Assembly: GCF_047718555.1 (NCBI RefSeq)
Contig: NZ_JBDNRK010000009.1
Span: 47,721-111,720, forward strand
Direction of reading: 5' to 3'
DNA from: Clostridium_I sp047718555
Lineage (GTDB): Bacteria; Bacillota; Clostridia; Clostridiales; Clostridiaceae
Length of the DNA: 64,000 nt
Position numbers and translations under genes: made by a program
Shown: positions 1-7,972 of the stretch, in pieces
Numbering within the stretch: position 1 is the stretch's first letter
How the letters are laid out: every line of letters starts with the position of its first letter
Notes under the pieces: model-generated
Told to the model about the DNA's origin: nothing
Databases searched by the model: none
The model's input: the letters and a program-made list of their open reading frames with translations, nothing else

Positions 1-666
1 GTCCTTCCAGAATTTAAAATCAGCTAAGTTTTGAGGTGCTTTTGAAAATGCTTTTTGTTGCATTTTAAATGTTAAAAGTTTTACAAGTGATGGCTTTATA
101 GGCTTTGTATCAATTAATTTTTTATAGAACACCTCAGTTTGCCTAATTAATTTATTCGTTTCCTTCTTCAATTTCTTCTCGTTTTTTTCATGGGGTGGAG
201 CAAAGGTTACTCCTACTTTTGCACAAGTTATAAATCCCATTGTGCCAAGCATAAAAGACAAAAACGAAGCAACAAAGCCAAGACCGAGTGCTCCCGTCGA
301 CACTACCACCATTGCTTTTTTTCCGTGATAATCCGGTCGGTGGCAACGGTAAGCAAAGCGGTCCAGAAAGTTCTTCATTATCCATGATACATTGTATGTA
401 TATAACGGCGAAGCAAATATAACTGCATCAGCCTGCTTCATTTTCATTTCCAGGCTTTCTCTATCGTCCTTTAACGGACATTTCTCTTCCCCTTTTTCGA
501 TGCATACATAGCATCCCTTACAGAGTTCAAGTCTGATCCGGCTTAATTGAATATACTCAAATTCAATTTCATCATTTTTTTTCTTCAATTCTCTTTCTAT
601 TTGATTAACAGTCTTATATGTATTTCCATTTGTTCTTGGACTACCTATTATTGCAAGTAATTTCAA
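1..666 (-). CDS. Flavodoxin-family FMN reductase-like protein, C-terminus cut by window edge
   Basis: The frame is open from a TTG at 664-666 to the window edge (222 codons, no stop). The TTG is preceded by a strong GGGGGA ribosome binding site, which is why the gene is easy to miss if only ATG is allowed. Residues 6-16 (IIGSPRTNGNT) form the phosphate-binding loop of NADPH-dependent FMN reductases and flavodoxin-like proteins. SPLYTYNVSW at 86-95 is the second flavin loop. Four cysteines (C49, C52, C55, C63) resemble the cysteine motif of iron-sulfur flavoproteins, so an Fe-S cluster or redox-active cysteines are possible. The likely role is cytosolic FMN-dependent electron transfer or quinone/nitro reduction; the substrate cannot be read from sequence. 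A small membrane protein gene lies 21 bp upstream and may be co-transcribed. Confidence 0.85.
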   Translation of the reverse strand, partial: MKLLAIIGSPRTNGNTYKTVNQIERELKKKNDEIEFEYIQLSRIRLELCKGCYVCIEKGEEKCPLKDDRESLEMKMKQADAVIFASPLYTYNVSWIMKNFLDRFAYRCHRPDYHGKKAMVVVSTGALGLGFVASFLSFMLGTMGFITCAKVGVTFAPPHEKNEKKLKKETNKLIRQTEVFYKKLIDTKPIKPSLVKLLTFKMQQKAFSKAPQNLADFKFWKD

Positions 667-687
667 CGTTCACTCCCCCTTAGCTAT

Positions 688-885
688 TTAATGTTTCAAC
701 AACTGAACCAATAGCAGAATAATTGCTATAACGCTTGATATTACTGTTGCAATTCCGATATACATATGAAAATTCAACGAACTTACATCCGTGAGTCCTT
801 TTGCCTTTATCCACAATCCACAAAGAAGTGTAGATAGCAACAGTAGCAGCGCCGCAACTGCAACAATAACTGTAAAATTTTTCAT
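688..885 (-). CDS. Small membrane protein with two transmembrane helices, unknown function
   Basis: This 65-residue protein begins MKNFTVIVAVAALLLLLSTL. I chose the ATG at 883-885 because GGAGG lies directly upstream at the right spacing; an in-frame ATG at 898-900 lies upstream of that ribosome binding site and is unlikely. Two hydrophobic segments (about residues 4-25 and 40-62) are joined by a short polar loop containing a conserved-looking K-G-L-T-D stretch. The predicted topology is a helical hairpin in the cytoplasmic membrane. It lies 21 bp upstream of the flavodoxin-family gene on the same strand, so the two probably form one transcript. I do not recognise a family. Confidence 0.65.
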   Translation of the reverse strand: MKNFTVIVAVAALLLLLSTLLCGLWIKAKGLTDVSSLNFHMYIGIATVISSVIAIILLLVQLLKH

Positions 886-900
886 TTCAATTCCTCCCAT

Positions 901-1170
901 TTACCTTATCAGATTATTTACAATTGAATTTATTAGATTATCTCTCTCTCTTTTTATATCAATATCTATGCCAGTCAAGATATGAAACGCTTCCTGCCTT
1001 AAATACACACTTTGCACTGCAACTATTATTTGAAATGCAATCAGTCGTAAATCCGTTTCTGATTTGCTGTCATTATAAATTTTTCTCAAAACCGGAATCA
1101 GATAAAGACAAACTCTGAAATTACCTTTTAACAAATCATACTCATCTGTACAAATGGGGAAATCATACAT
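901..1170 (-). CDS. Hypothetical small protein, possibly a gene fragment
   Basis: This 89-residue open frame has no recognised domain. It is mostly alpha-helical in composition, with a hydrophobic stretch (LRLIAFQIIVAVQSVYL) in the middle and a charged end. There is no convincing ribosome binding site before the ATG at 1168-1170. An intrinsic terminator pointing the same way sits immediately upstream, so the frame could be the 3' remnant of a longer gene or be transcribed from a promoter that I cannot see. It ends 15 bp before the start of the small membrane protein gene. Coding status is uncertain. Confidence 0.4.
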   Translation of the reverse strand: MYDFPICTDEYDLLKGNFRVCLYLIPVLRKIYNDSKSETDLRLIAFQIIVAVQSVYLRQEAFHILTGIDIDIKRERDNLINSIVNNLIR

Positions 1171-1211
1171 TTTTCAAAAAGAAAAGACGTGAAAGTCATC
1201 ACTCTCACGTC
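1171..1211 (-). terminator. Intrinsic terminator, minus strand
   Basis: Arms at 1186-1196 and 1201-1211 (GACGTGAAAGT and ACTCTCACGTC, one mismatch) enclose a 4-base loop. On the minus strand the hairpin is followed by TTTTCTTTTT. It lies directly upstream of the 901-1170 frame, so it would end, or attenuate, transcription arriving from beyond 1211. Confidence 0.75.
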
Positions 1212-1502
1212 AAAATTCTACCTCAATCCATTCAATTATCGTACACTCTAACTGCTTTTCAACTGTTTTTCTTCTGCAACAGGATTATGATTCCACGTGC
1301 CTTGAGTAGACAACAATGATGACCATAAAGCCTAGTACTCCATTGATGTCAGAATAATATATGTATATTGCCGGCTTACACCTTACTAAATTACTAACTT
1401 GCCTTTGATAATACAATCAAGAGCTGAGTATTAGAATAATCTTCTTTACATTTAGTTCATACTTTGCAACGACTGATTACTCCTACTTTTAATTATTTCC
1501 TT
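1212..1502. other. Intergenic stretch without a convincing gene
   Basis: No ORF here has both a start with a ribosome binding site and a family resemblance. A minus-strand frame ending near 1293 reads as a hydrophobic tail (GVLGFMVIIVVYSRH) and could be the remnant of a lost membrane protein gene; this is weak. Confidence 0.4.
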
Positions 1503-2405
1503 TTATTTTTCTTTTGAACGGACGAGATTAAAAAGCTGAATCTTACTTGTTACTTCAAGCTTTTTATATATGTTCTGTATATGGTTATCCACAGTTTTAT
1601 TGGCTATATAAAGGTTTTCTGCAATTTGTTTATATGTAAGTCCGGCAAGAAGCATTTCAATTACTTCAATTTCTTTTTCTGTAATAGAATACTTTTTTAT
1701 AAAGAATTCCGTTAATTTGTCATCTTCAATAAACGCTGGCGAATTGAAATATCTATTTGCAAAACCAAGTGAACATATATTTATCACCAGAAAGTAAGAA
1801 GGCAATGACAATATTTTAAGTAAAATAACATCTTCAAGTACCGGAATATACACTCGAAAAGATTCAAAAATAAAAAATGGTAAGAAGATTAATGTAATTA
1901 TTGTAAATACATTAACAGCTTTTTTAAAATCCTTATTTCCTATTTGTTTATAACTTAATATTGTTATTAATAATTCATAGACGATTACAAGTATTATTGA
2001 AGCTCTAACAGTATAACCTAGATATATTGCATTGCTCAAATAATAAATTGTAATAGCTATTAATTGGAAGGCAGAAACAAATAAAATAATTATCTTTTTT
2101 GTATTTGATATTTCTTTTCCTAGCAATGAATTTATTAAAAACAATCCAAAAAAACTGCTTAAAGAGGTTCCTGTAATATCAAAAATCCTTGATAAGATGA
2201 TAATAAAGCTTTCCACGTCTTTCATTCGTGCTACATATGTGTTCAAAAATATTGAACTTTGAATAAAAAAGAAAGATATATTCAATCCAATAAATAATTC
2301 TAGAGACCTTTTATTATAGTTTTGATTTATAAAAACCGAAATTGAAATAGATGCAACACCTATAAAAAGTGAAATAATGCTGAATAAAATTACTATATCT
2401 TTCAT
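1503..2405 (-). CDS. Membrane-anchored LuxR-type transcriptional regulator
   Basis: The protein has 300 residues if started at MKDIVILFS, where AAAGGAG lies 6 bases upstream; a longer frame to 2495 lacks such a site. About seven hydrophobic segments fill the first 225 residues, with no recognisable sensor domain. The last 65 residues form a LuxR/GerE helix-turn-helix: SITEKEIEVIEMLLAGLTYKQIA and ANKTVDNHIQNIYKKLEV are the typical recognition region. The layout is that of one-component regulators in which a membrane bundle senses a signal or partner and the tethered domain binds DNA. It diverges from a membrane 4Fe-4S protein gene (2621), with 215 bp between them, which makes that gene the likely target. 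The ligand is unknown. Confidence 0.85.
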   Translation of the reverse strand: MKDIVILFSIISLFIGVASISISVFINQNYNKRSLELFIGLNISFFFIQSSIFLNTYVARMKDVESFIIILSRIFDITGTSLSSFFGLFLINSLLGKEISNTKKIIILFVSAFQLIAITIYYLSNAIYLGYTVRASIILVIVYELLITILSYKQIGNKDFKKAVNVFTIITLIFLPFFIFESFRVYIPVLEDVILLKILSLPSYFLVINICSLGFANRYFNSPAFIEDDKLTEFFIKKYSITEKEIEVIEMLLAGLTYKQIAENLYIANKTVDNHIQNIYKKLEVTSKIQLFNLVRSKEK

Positions 2406-2620
2406 GTAATCTCCTTTCACCTTAAAAATCAGTTGCTTTATTATATTATAATATTCCTTCCATATGGATTCAATCAAAATCAGCCTAAAAAGCATATAGG
2501 GAATATCCCCTATCTCTGTTTTTTATCTTAAATAAGGTATTTTACTTATTGTATATTAACGCATTTCTATAGTTTACTTATATCAAGCGCTTAATTTTTA
2601 ATTTGAAAGGAACATTCTAT

Positions 2621-3337
2621 ATGAACATGAGAAAATTTACAAGTTTCATTACATTTTTTTTATTACCCATCACTCTCAATTATTTTTCTCCGGTATTACT
2701 TGTTCAGGCTGGATTTGAAAATACCTTTTCAGTTATGCATATTGTTTTTGCTCTTATGACTATTTCAGCTATATTTTTCGGTGCCGCATGGTGCGGTTAC
2801 ATATGTCCTTTTGGTGCATTACAGGATCAACTCCCAGATAAAGGGATAAACCCAAGACTTATGAACTCCAAAGCGTTTAATCTAAAATATATAACAGGAA
2901 CTATATTTTTAATTTTAATCTTATTACCAATCATTCAATACGGATTTAAGGATGTAATAATATTCTATCATATGGAGGATACTAAGGTAACTGTGGACAG
3001 TATGCACGGTATAATTCTGTACTACATAATAACAGGTTCGATAGTCCTGATCTGTGCTGTATTTGGGAAACGCGTGTGGTGTCGGTATTTTTGTCCTATG
3101 TATATTCTAAATTATATCGGCATTCAGATATCAAAAATATTTAAACTTCCACGACTCAAGATTTCGCCAGACATCAACAAATGTACTGGTTGTCGTAAAT
3201 GCAATGATTCTTGCATCATGGGACTAAATGTTGCTGACATGGTTAAAAACAACAAATGGAATCATAATGAGTGCGTGCAATGTGGAGAATGCATTAAAAC
3301 TTGTAAAGTAAATGCTCTAAAAAGAGATTTAGGTTGA
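2621..3337 (+). CDS. Membrane-bound 4Fe-4S protein, NapH/YccM-like
   Basis: The protein has 238 residues from the ATG at 2621, which follows GAAAGG; an upstream in-frame TTG lies before that site. Hydrophobic segments lie at about residues 8-28, 36-56, 88-108 and 131-150. Cys pairs in WCGYICPFG (C58, C62) and WCRYFCP (C154, C158) are the cytoplasmic-face CxxxCP motifs of the NapH/NosR/YccM group. The C-terminus is a two-cluster ferredoxin domain: C188, C191, C194, C198 and C218, C221, C224, C228. Such proteins pass electrons across or along the membrane to a reductase. No partner reductase is adjacent, so the acceptor is unknown. The divergent LuxR-type regulator probably controls it. Confidence 0.85.
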   Translation: MNMRKFTSFITFFLLPITLNYFSPVLLVQAGFENTFSVMHIVFALMTISAIFFGAAWCGYICPFGALQDQLPDKGINPRLMNSKAFNLKYITGTIFLILILLPIIQYGFKDVIIFYHMEDTKVTVDSMHGIILYYIITGSIVLICAVFGKRVWCRYFCPMYILNYIGIQISKIFKLPRLKISPDINKCTGCRKCNDSCIMGLNVADMVKNNKWNHNECVQCGECIKTCKVNALKRDLG

Positions 3338-3599
3338 TTTCTAAGTATGGCGTAGAGCAGTGCCTAAATTCGGTGCATTGAGCTATGTATCCTTGTCCTT
3401 CTTACTCAGTTTACACAAAATTTTTTAAAGGGTCTAGAACTCCGAAAATCTTTTATAGGTTTTCAGAGTCATCCTTTTATTTCTTAGCTTTTTTAACAAC
3501 ACACAGCACTCCACATGTGTCTAGGCAAAATAATGATACTGAAACGCAGAATTATTGCACTTATACCCCGGGGGGCTCTTTAGAGAGCGGGGGCCGTGA
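3338..3599. other. Intergenic stretch with a probable plus-strand terminator
   Basis: A hairpin with arms at 3439-3450 and 3458-3469 (ACTCCGAAAATC/GGTTTTCAGAGT, two mismatches) followed by CATCCTTTTATTTCTT probably ends the 4Fe-4S gene. A G/C-rich patch at about 3566-3596 is out of keeping with the AT-rich surroundings. The open frame at 3385-3603 has no ribosome binding site or family resemblance and is not called. Confidence 0.5.
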
Positions 3600-4121
3600 T
3601 TAATTTTCATTTCTTAGATCTTTTAACAGTCCTTCAAACCATTGAACATTTACTAAGTGATGAGAAAGTGAATTTTCCAACATTTTTTTAAAATAAGTGG
3701 GGATAGTCTCATTATATTCAAGAGATTGTTCTAATAAAAAAACTTTCTGATTAGTTTGTTCGATTTGTATTTCTATTAGTTTTTTTAGTTCCTCGCTTTT
3801 ATATTCATTAGCAAATAGCATTGCTGCATAAAAAGATAAATTTACATACTCAGTCTTAGAGCCATACTTATACATCAATTTTTCAAATTCTTTATCCCCT
3901 AGTTCAGTTATGATATAATTACGCGTCTCTCTAGTATTGTCTAATTGGTCAACTTTTTTAATATATTGTTTTTCTTCTAATTGTTGAAGATTATAATAGA
4001 ATGACCCTTTAGTGAAATTCACTATATATTTATAGTGTCTCTCTTCCATTAAAGCTAATAATTCGTATCCGTAAGAACCTGGGTTTTGTTTTAATAAACC
4101 TAAAATTAGTAATGGTATCAA
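3600..4121 (-). CDS. PadR family transcriptional regulator
   Basis: The protein has 173 residues and starts at a TTG (4119-4121) with AAAGGAG about 9 bases upstream. The N-terminal winged helix shows the PadR signature: LLILGLLKQNPGSYGYELLALM, then GSFYYNLQQLEEKQYIKK and RNYIITELGDKEFEKLM. The C-terminal half is helical and fits the dimerising AphA/Vir-like domain of longer PadR proteins. PadR proteins are usually repressors released by a small aromatic or drug-like ligand. No partner gene is adjacent in an obvious operon, so the regulated gene is unclear; autoregulation is likely. Confidence 0.88.
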   Translation of the reverse strand: MIPLLILGLLKQNPGSYGYELLALMEERHYKYIVNFTKGSFYYNLQQLEEKQYIKKVDQLDNTRETRNYIITELGDKEFEKLMYKYGSKTEYVNLSFYAAMLFANEYKSEELKKLIEIQIEQTNQKVFLLEQSLEYNETIPTYFKKMLENSLSHHLVNVQWFEGLLKDLRNEN

Positions 4122-4427
4122 AAAAACATCTCCTTTATGTTCTTCAAAATTATATTAATAGTTATTTCATAATTATAAGGTTTAATCATTGTTGATTTGT
4201 ATGACTTGAGATACGAATTTATCATATGATATTTTTCCTAATGCAAAATCCATACTTTATATATATATCTTTTCTGCTTTGGTATGTGTTCTGGCATGAT
4301 TTCAATCTAGCAACTCATTTTCATTAATTAATGGCTTCAATACATGTTGCCTATTAGAAAAGGCTTCAAAATCTCCTAAATCACCAATATTTACCAAAAC
4401 TAATTTTCTTTGCAAATTTGAAATTTA
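4122..4427. other. Intergenic stretch, no gene seen
   Basis: This 306-bp AT-rich space separates the PadR start from the AraC-type stop. It should hold the PadR promoter (minus strand). I see no RNA gene or repeat in it. Confidence 0.5.
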
Positions 4428-5282
4428 TTATTGGTAATTTCCAAACTCCCGTGAGCTATTTCGAAATTCAGTTGGAGTCATGCCTCTTTTAGCAGTAAAT
4501 TGTTTTATAAAGTACGTGTCATACTCAAACCCGGCAGCACGCGCAATTTCGTTCAAGCTCATACCTGTATGCGTCAGAAGATTCTCTGCAACCTTTAGAC
4601 GATATGAGGATAGGTATTCCATAGCTGTACATCCACATAAATCCTGAACCTTTTTATTTAGTGACACGCGATTCAAATGAGCGCATCTTGTTAAGTCTTC
4701 TAAACTTATTTTATCAGAATAGTTTGTGTGTATATATTCCAAAACTAAATTGACAGGTGATTGTTCGCTATGGTGGTTCAACTCTTCAAGTAACCCTAAT
4801 ATTTGTATTAGGTATTTTTTTATTCTGCACACCCAAAGTGAATCGCTCTGTGCATATACTTCTGTTCCTATAACAAAGAACCACTCATATAATTTGGAAT
4901 AGGATTTCTCAGTTACTGTATATACCCCATTATGAATATTATCTTTTTTAAAAAGCGAAAGACCTGTTTCTATTCTTAAACTGGTTGACAGATAGCCCTG
5001 GGATTGAGAAAAATGAGCTGTATTAAAAAAATCAGGATGGAAACAAAATGACTGTGAAGATACATTTTGCTTTTCGAAAACTTGTATGGTATCCTCCATA
5101 GACAAACAAAGAATACTTGGAGCAACAATTTTAATGGGATAGTCATTCATTTGTAAATTCATACTTCCACTTGTAATAAAAATTATAGTGAATCTCTCCT
5201 TATATGGGAGATTACTAAAACTTTCATCTGCAATAAATTCAATATATACAGTTCTATTCTTATGACGGTCCATTTGGGGCAT
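4428..5282 (-). CDS. AraC family transcriptional regulator
   Basis: The protein has 284 residues, and its start is fixed by GGAGG 7 bases before the ATG. Residues 1-160 form a cupin-like sensor domain of the AraC_binding type, without a motif that names the ligand. The C-terminal 100 residues hold two helix-turn-helix units: SLEDLTRCAHLNRVSLNKKV and SLNEIARAAGFEYDTYFIKQF, followed by the usual TPTEFR ending. It diverges from the epoxide hydrolase gene with 146 bp between the starts, so activation of that gene by a substrate-like compound is a reasonable inference. Cytosolic. Confidence 0.9.
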   Translation of the reverse strand: MPQMDRHKNRTVYIEFIADESFSNLPYKERFTIIFITSGSMNLQMNDYPIKIVAPSILCLSMEDTIQVFEKQNVSSQSFCFHPDFFNTAHFSQSQGYLSTSLRIETGLSLFKKDNIHNGVYTVTEKSYSKLYEWFFVIGTEVYAQSDSLWVCRIKKYLIQILGLLEELNHHSEQSPVNLVLEYIHTNYSDKISLEDLTRCAHLNRVSLNKKVQDLCGCTAMEYLSSYRLKVAENLLTHTGMSLNEIARAAGFEYDTYFIKQFTAKRGMTPTEFRNSSREFGNYQ

Positions 5283-5428
5283 AAATATTCCTCCACTAAC
5301 AAATAGTATAGTTTAAAGCTTCATTTATAACATTGTATCATAATTTTTAAATGATATACTGTTAATAATTACTGAAGAAAAGTTATGGTTAACAAATTTT
5401 GCTATAACTTATTGAAAGGAGAATCATT

Positions 5429-6586
5429 ATGTCTATTCAACCCTTCAATATCCAAGTATCTGATGAGGCACTTGATGATTTGAAATACAGGCTAGAACAT
5501 GTCCGCTGGTCTGATCAGTTAGACGGCTCAACTTGGGAACAAGGTACTGATATAAATTATTTACAATCGCTGGTTTCGTATTGGCGGGAACAATTTGACT
5601 GGCGTGCACAAGAAACCGAGTTAAACCGCTTTTCTCAGTTTCGCTGTAATGTGGATGGGATAGATATTCACTTCGTACATGAGCGTGGTAATGGGCCTAG
5701 TCCTATACCAATTATTCTTACTCATGGATGGCCTGATAGTTACATACGCTACCAAAAGATTATTCATCTTCTTACTGATCCTGCCTATCACGGCGGCGAT
5801 GCGGCAGACTCTTTTGATGTAATCGTTCCTTCTATACCGGGATTTGGCTTCTCTAGCCGTCCTAAACATAGTGGTGTCAATAATTATCGAGTTTCTGAGC
5901 TCTGGGCAAAACTAATGACCGAAAAACTTGGCTATAGTAAGTTCGCTGCTGCAGGCGGGGATGTTGGTTCAGGTGTTACAAGATATCTGGCATTAAACCA
6001 TCCCGAACTTCTAATGGGAATCCACCTTACCGATATTGGTATCATTAGAGATCTCATGATTTCACAGAATGAAGAACTTTCAGAAGAAGAATTAAACTAT
6101 AAGAAAAGTGCCCCTCTATGGATTTCTAACGAGGGAGGTTATATGTCTATTCAATCCACAAAGCCTCAAACTCTGTCATATGGACTTTCTGACTCACCAG
6201 TAGGTTTGGCTGCTTGGATTATTGAAAAATTTCGTGCATGGAGCGATTGTAATGGTGACTTACAGCAAAGATTTAGCGAGGATGAATTACTAACTAATAT
6301 AATGATCTATTGGGTTACAAATTCCATAGGATCATCATCGCGTATATATTATGAAAACATGCATTCTTTGCCATCAATGGGGCATATAGAGGTACCAACA
6401 GGTATAGCTCTTTTCCCGGCTGATATATTGTTACCACCTAAAGAATGGGCTGAGCGCAATCTGAATATCACACGTTGGACTACAATGCCTAGTGGAGGAC
6501 ATTTTACTGCCATGGAAGAACCTGAACTTCTAGCTGAAGAAATTCGAGCCTTCTTCAGACCATATAGAACTAAAACCAAAAAGTAA
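5429..6586 (+). CDS. Epoxide hydrolase (alpha/beta hydrolase, EHN type)
   Basis: The protein has 385 residues, started by the ATG after GAAAGGAG. Residues 1-110 match the epoxide hydrolase N-terminal domain (opening FNIQVSDEALDDLKYRL). The alpha/beta hydrolase core follows: HGWPDS at 99-104 supplies the oxyanion hole, GGDVGSGV places the nucleophile at D178, and SGGHFTAMEEP gives the catalytic histidine at about H358. The reaction is hydrolysis of an epoxide to a vicinal diol through a covalent aspartyl ester. The physiological substrate is not evident. The enzyme is cytosolic, with no signal peptide. It lies opposite an AraC regulator and ends at a strong terminator, so it is a single-gene unit. 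The family is sparse in strict anaerobes, so transfer is possible. Confidence 0.92.
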   Translation: MSIQPFNIQVSDEALDDLKYRLEHVRWSDQLDGSTWEQGTDINYLQSLVSYWREQFDWRAQETELNRFSQFRCNVDGIDIHFVHERGNGPSPIPIILTHGWPDSYIRYQKIIHLLTDPAYHGGDAADSFDVIVPSIPGFGFSSRPKHSGVNNYRVSELWAKLMTEKLGYSKFAAAGGDVGSGVTRYLALNHPELLMGIHLTDIGIIRDLMISQNEELSEEELNYKKSAPLWISNEGGYMSIQSTKPQTLSYGLSDSPVGLAAWIIEKFRAWSDCNGDLQQRFSEDELLTNIMIYWVTNSIGSSSRIYYENMHSLPSMGHIEVPTGIALFPADILLPPKEWAERNLNITRWTTMPSGGHFTAMEEPELLAEEIRAFFRPYRTKTKK

Positions 6587-6698
6587 TATTGGACTTCCTT
6601 TTAACCCCATTGAGGAAATAACATGTATTTTTTATATAATGTAAAAAAATACTCTGAACGACATTTTGGTGATGGCGAAAAAATACAAAAAGTATATC

Positions 6699-6736
6699 AC
6701 ACTGGTGAAAAGTTTAAATTAAATTTTCACCAGTGT
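6699..6736. terminator. Bidirectional hairpin terminator after epoxide hydrolase
   Basis: A perfect 13-bp inverted repeat (ACACTGGTGAAAA at 6699-6711, TTTTCACCAGTGT at 6724-6736) encloses a 12-base loop and is followed by TGTTTTAT on the plus strand. It lies 113 bp after the epoxide hydrolase stop. A weak ORF at 6623-6826 spans it and is rejected. Confidence 0.75.
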
Positions 6737-6872
6737 TGTTTTATAGATTATTTTCTCTCAGCAATATTCGCTGGTATTAAAGCATTTCTTATTCCATCAA
6801 ATTATTATAAAATATTGCGTTGTTAATTTAATCAAATCGATTATCAGCTTTTTTCTGTTGTCTGTGGAAAAT

Positions 6873-7439
6873 TTAGACCCTGAGCGATCCACGGAATCCC
6901 CTGGCACCATAGTAAGACTCCGCACCGTTATGATACACAAAGACATTGCCGTAGCGAAAATCAGCAAAGATGGCACCACCGAGCTTTCTAATCTCAGAAG
7001 GTGTTTTCACCCAGCTCGATGTTTTCATATCGAAATTTCCAAGTTTCTGCAGCTCTCGATATTGTTCTTCCGTTAAAAGCTCAATGCCCATGCCAGCCGC
7101 CATATCAATAGCGTTATTTTCCGGTTTATGTTCTTTCCTTGACTCCAACGCTTCACGATCGTAACAAACACTTCTGCGGCCTTTAGGACTTTCCGCTGAA
7201 CAATCGTAAAAAATATATTTGCCCGTCTTATTATCATGACAAACAACATCTGGTTCACCGCCGGTTCTTTCCATTTCATTGAGTGACCACAGTTTTTCAG
7301 TATTAGCTTCCAGCTTTGCTTCTACTTTAGCCCATTCAAGATCTTTATGGCGGTTCATGTTTTTCTCAAAACGGGCTTTCAATGTTCTGAGTAGTTCTTC
7401 ACGTTGTTCTGGTGTCAACTCCTTTTTTTCATTTCCCAT
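6873..7439 (-). CDS. DUF4256 family protein
   Basis: The protein has 188 residues, and its start is set by GGAGG 8 bases before the ATG. It matches the DUF4256 family as I know it: a charged helical N-terminus (LTPEQREELLRTLKARFEKNMNRH), a central EPDVV...YIFYDCSAESPKGRRSVCYDREA block, then MAAGMGIELLTEEQYRELQKLG and a C-terminal GGAIFADFRYGNVFVYHNGAESYYGARGFRG segment. The function of the family is unknown. It is cytosolic, with no signal or membrane segment. It is monocistronic on the minus strand. The codon use looks richer in G/C than in the flanking genes, which suggests a horizontally acquired gene. Confidence 0.85.
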   Translation of the reverse strand: MGNEKKELTPEQREELLRTLKARFEKNMNRHKDLEWAKVEAKLEANTEKLWSLNEMERTGGEPDVVCHDNKTGKYIFYDCSAESPKGRRSVCYDREALESRKEHKPENNAIDMAAGMGIELLTEEQYRELQKLGNFDMKTSSWVKTPSEIRKLGGAIFADFRYGNVFVYHNGAESYYGARGFRGSLRV

Positions 7440-7972
7440 AATGAAGCCTCCTCGTAATTAAGTTTTCAAAATCTTATATATTATCGTACTATTTTAACTT
7501 CTACTATTCAAATAATAAAATCTTTCACACTAGCAAGCAAGAACAAACAGTCTATATTTCCAATTTTTTATATGCTATAATTAAAGTGAAGGAAAGTCAA
7601 TTTTCAAGGAATGAAAACTTAATAGGGAGATAAAATTTTATTTTTTTATTCTATGGAAATATACAAAATCAAACAATTTCGCAATGTCCATAGTTCTGCG
7701 TAAAAGTTAGATCCCTCCTAAACAAAAATCCCCCCAAACTATCAGTCTGAGGGAACATATAACACACTATAAAATTTTCTAAAAATCCGTAAAGCCTTTG
7801 ATATCAGGCTATTTCTCGTGTATCAACACAACCTCAACGTGGTAGAGACGAAGCATGACATTTAAAATCTACTACTTTAAATATAATAGTTGTCATCTTT
7901 AACAATTACATTTATATCTCATAAATTATAATAAGTTAACCTATATTATAGTAAGCTTCAAACAAAATTAGT
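7440..7972. other. 533-bp intergenic stretch with possible gene debris
   Basis: A TATAAT-like box sits near 7575 on the plus strand, followed by a frame of only 16 codons (MEIYKIKQF...). No convincing gene follows. A 6-bp inverted repeat (TCCCTC/GAGGGA) lies at about 7713-7755. The stretch could be debris of a lost gene; nothing here is recognised. Confidence 0.4.

Noticed and set aside
188..387. Short frames on both strands inside the first gene
   Set aside because: The flavodoxin-family frame, from a TTG start, covers this stretch without a stop and explains it.
1290..1425. Minus-strand hydrophobic frame ending VIIVVYSRHVES
   Set aside because: About 44 codons without a credible start or homologue; at most a remnant.
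3385..3603. 72-codon plus-strand frame after the 4Fe-4S gene
   Set aside because: It has no ribosome binding site and no family resemblance, and it runs through a probable terminator and a G/C-rich patch.
6623..6826. 67-codon plus-strand frame after the epoxide hydrolase
   Set aside because: It spans the perfect 13-bp terminator hairpin and lacks a ribosome binding site.
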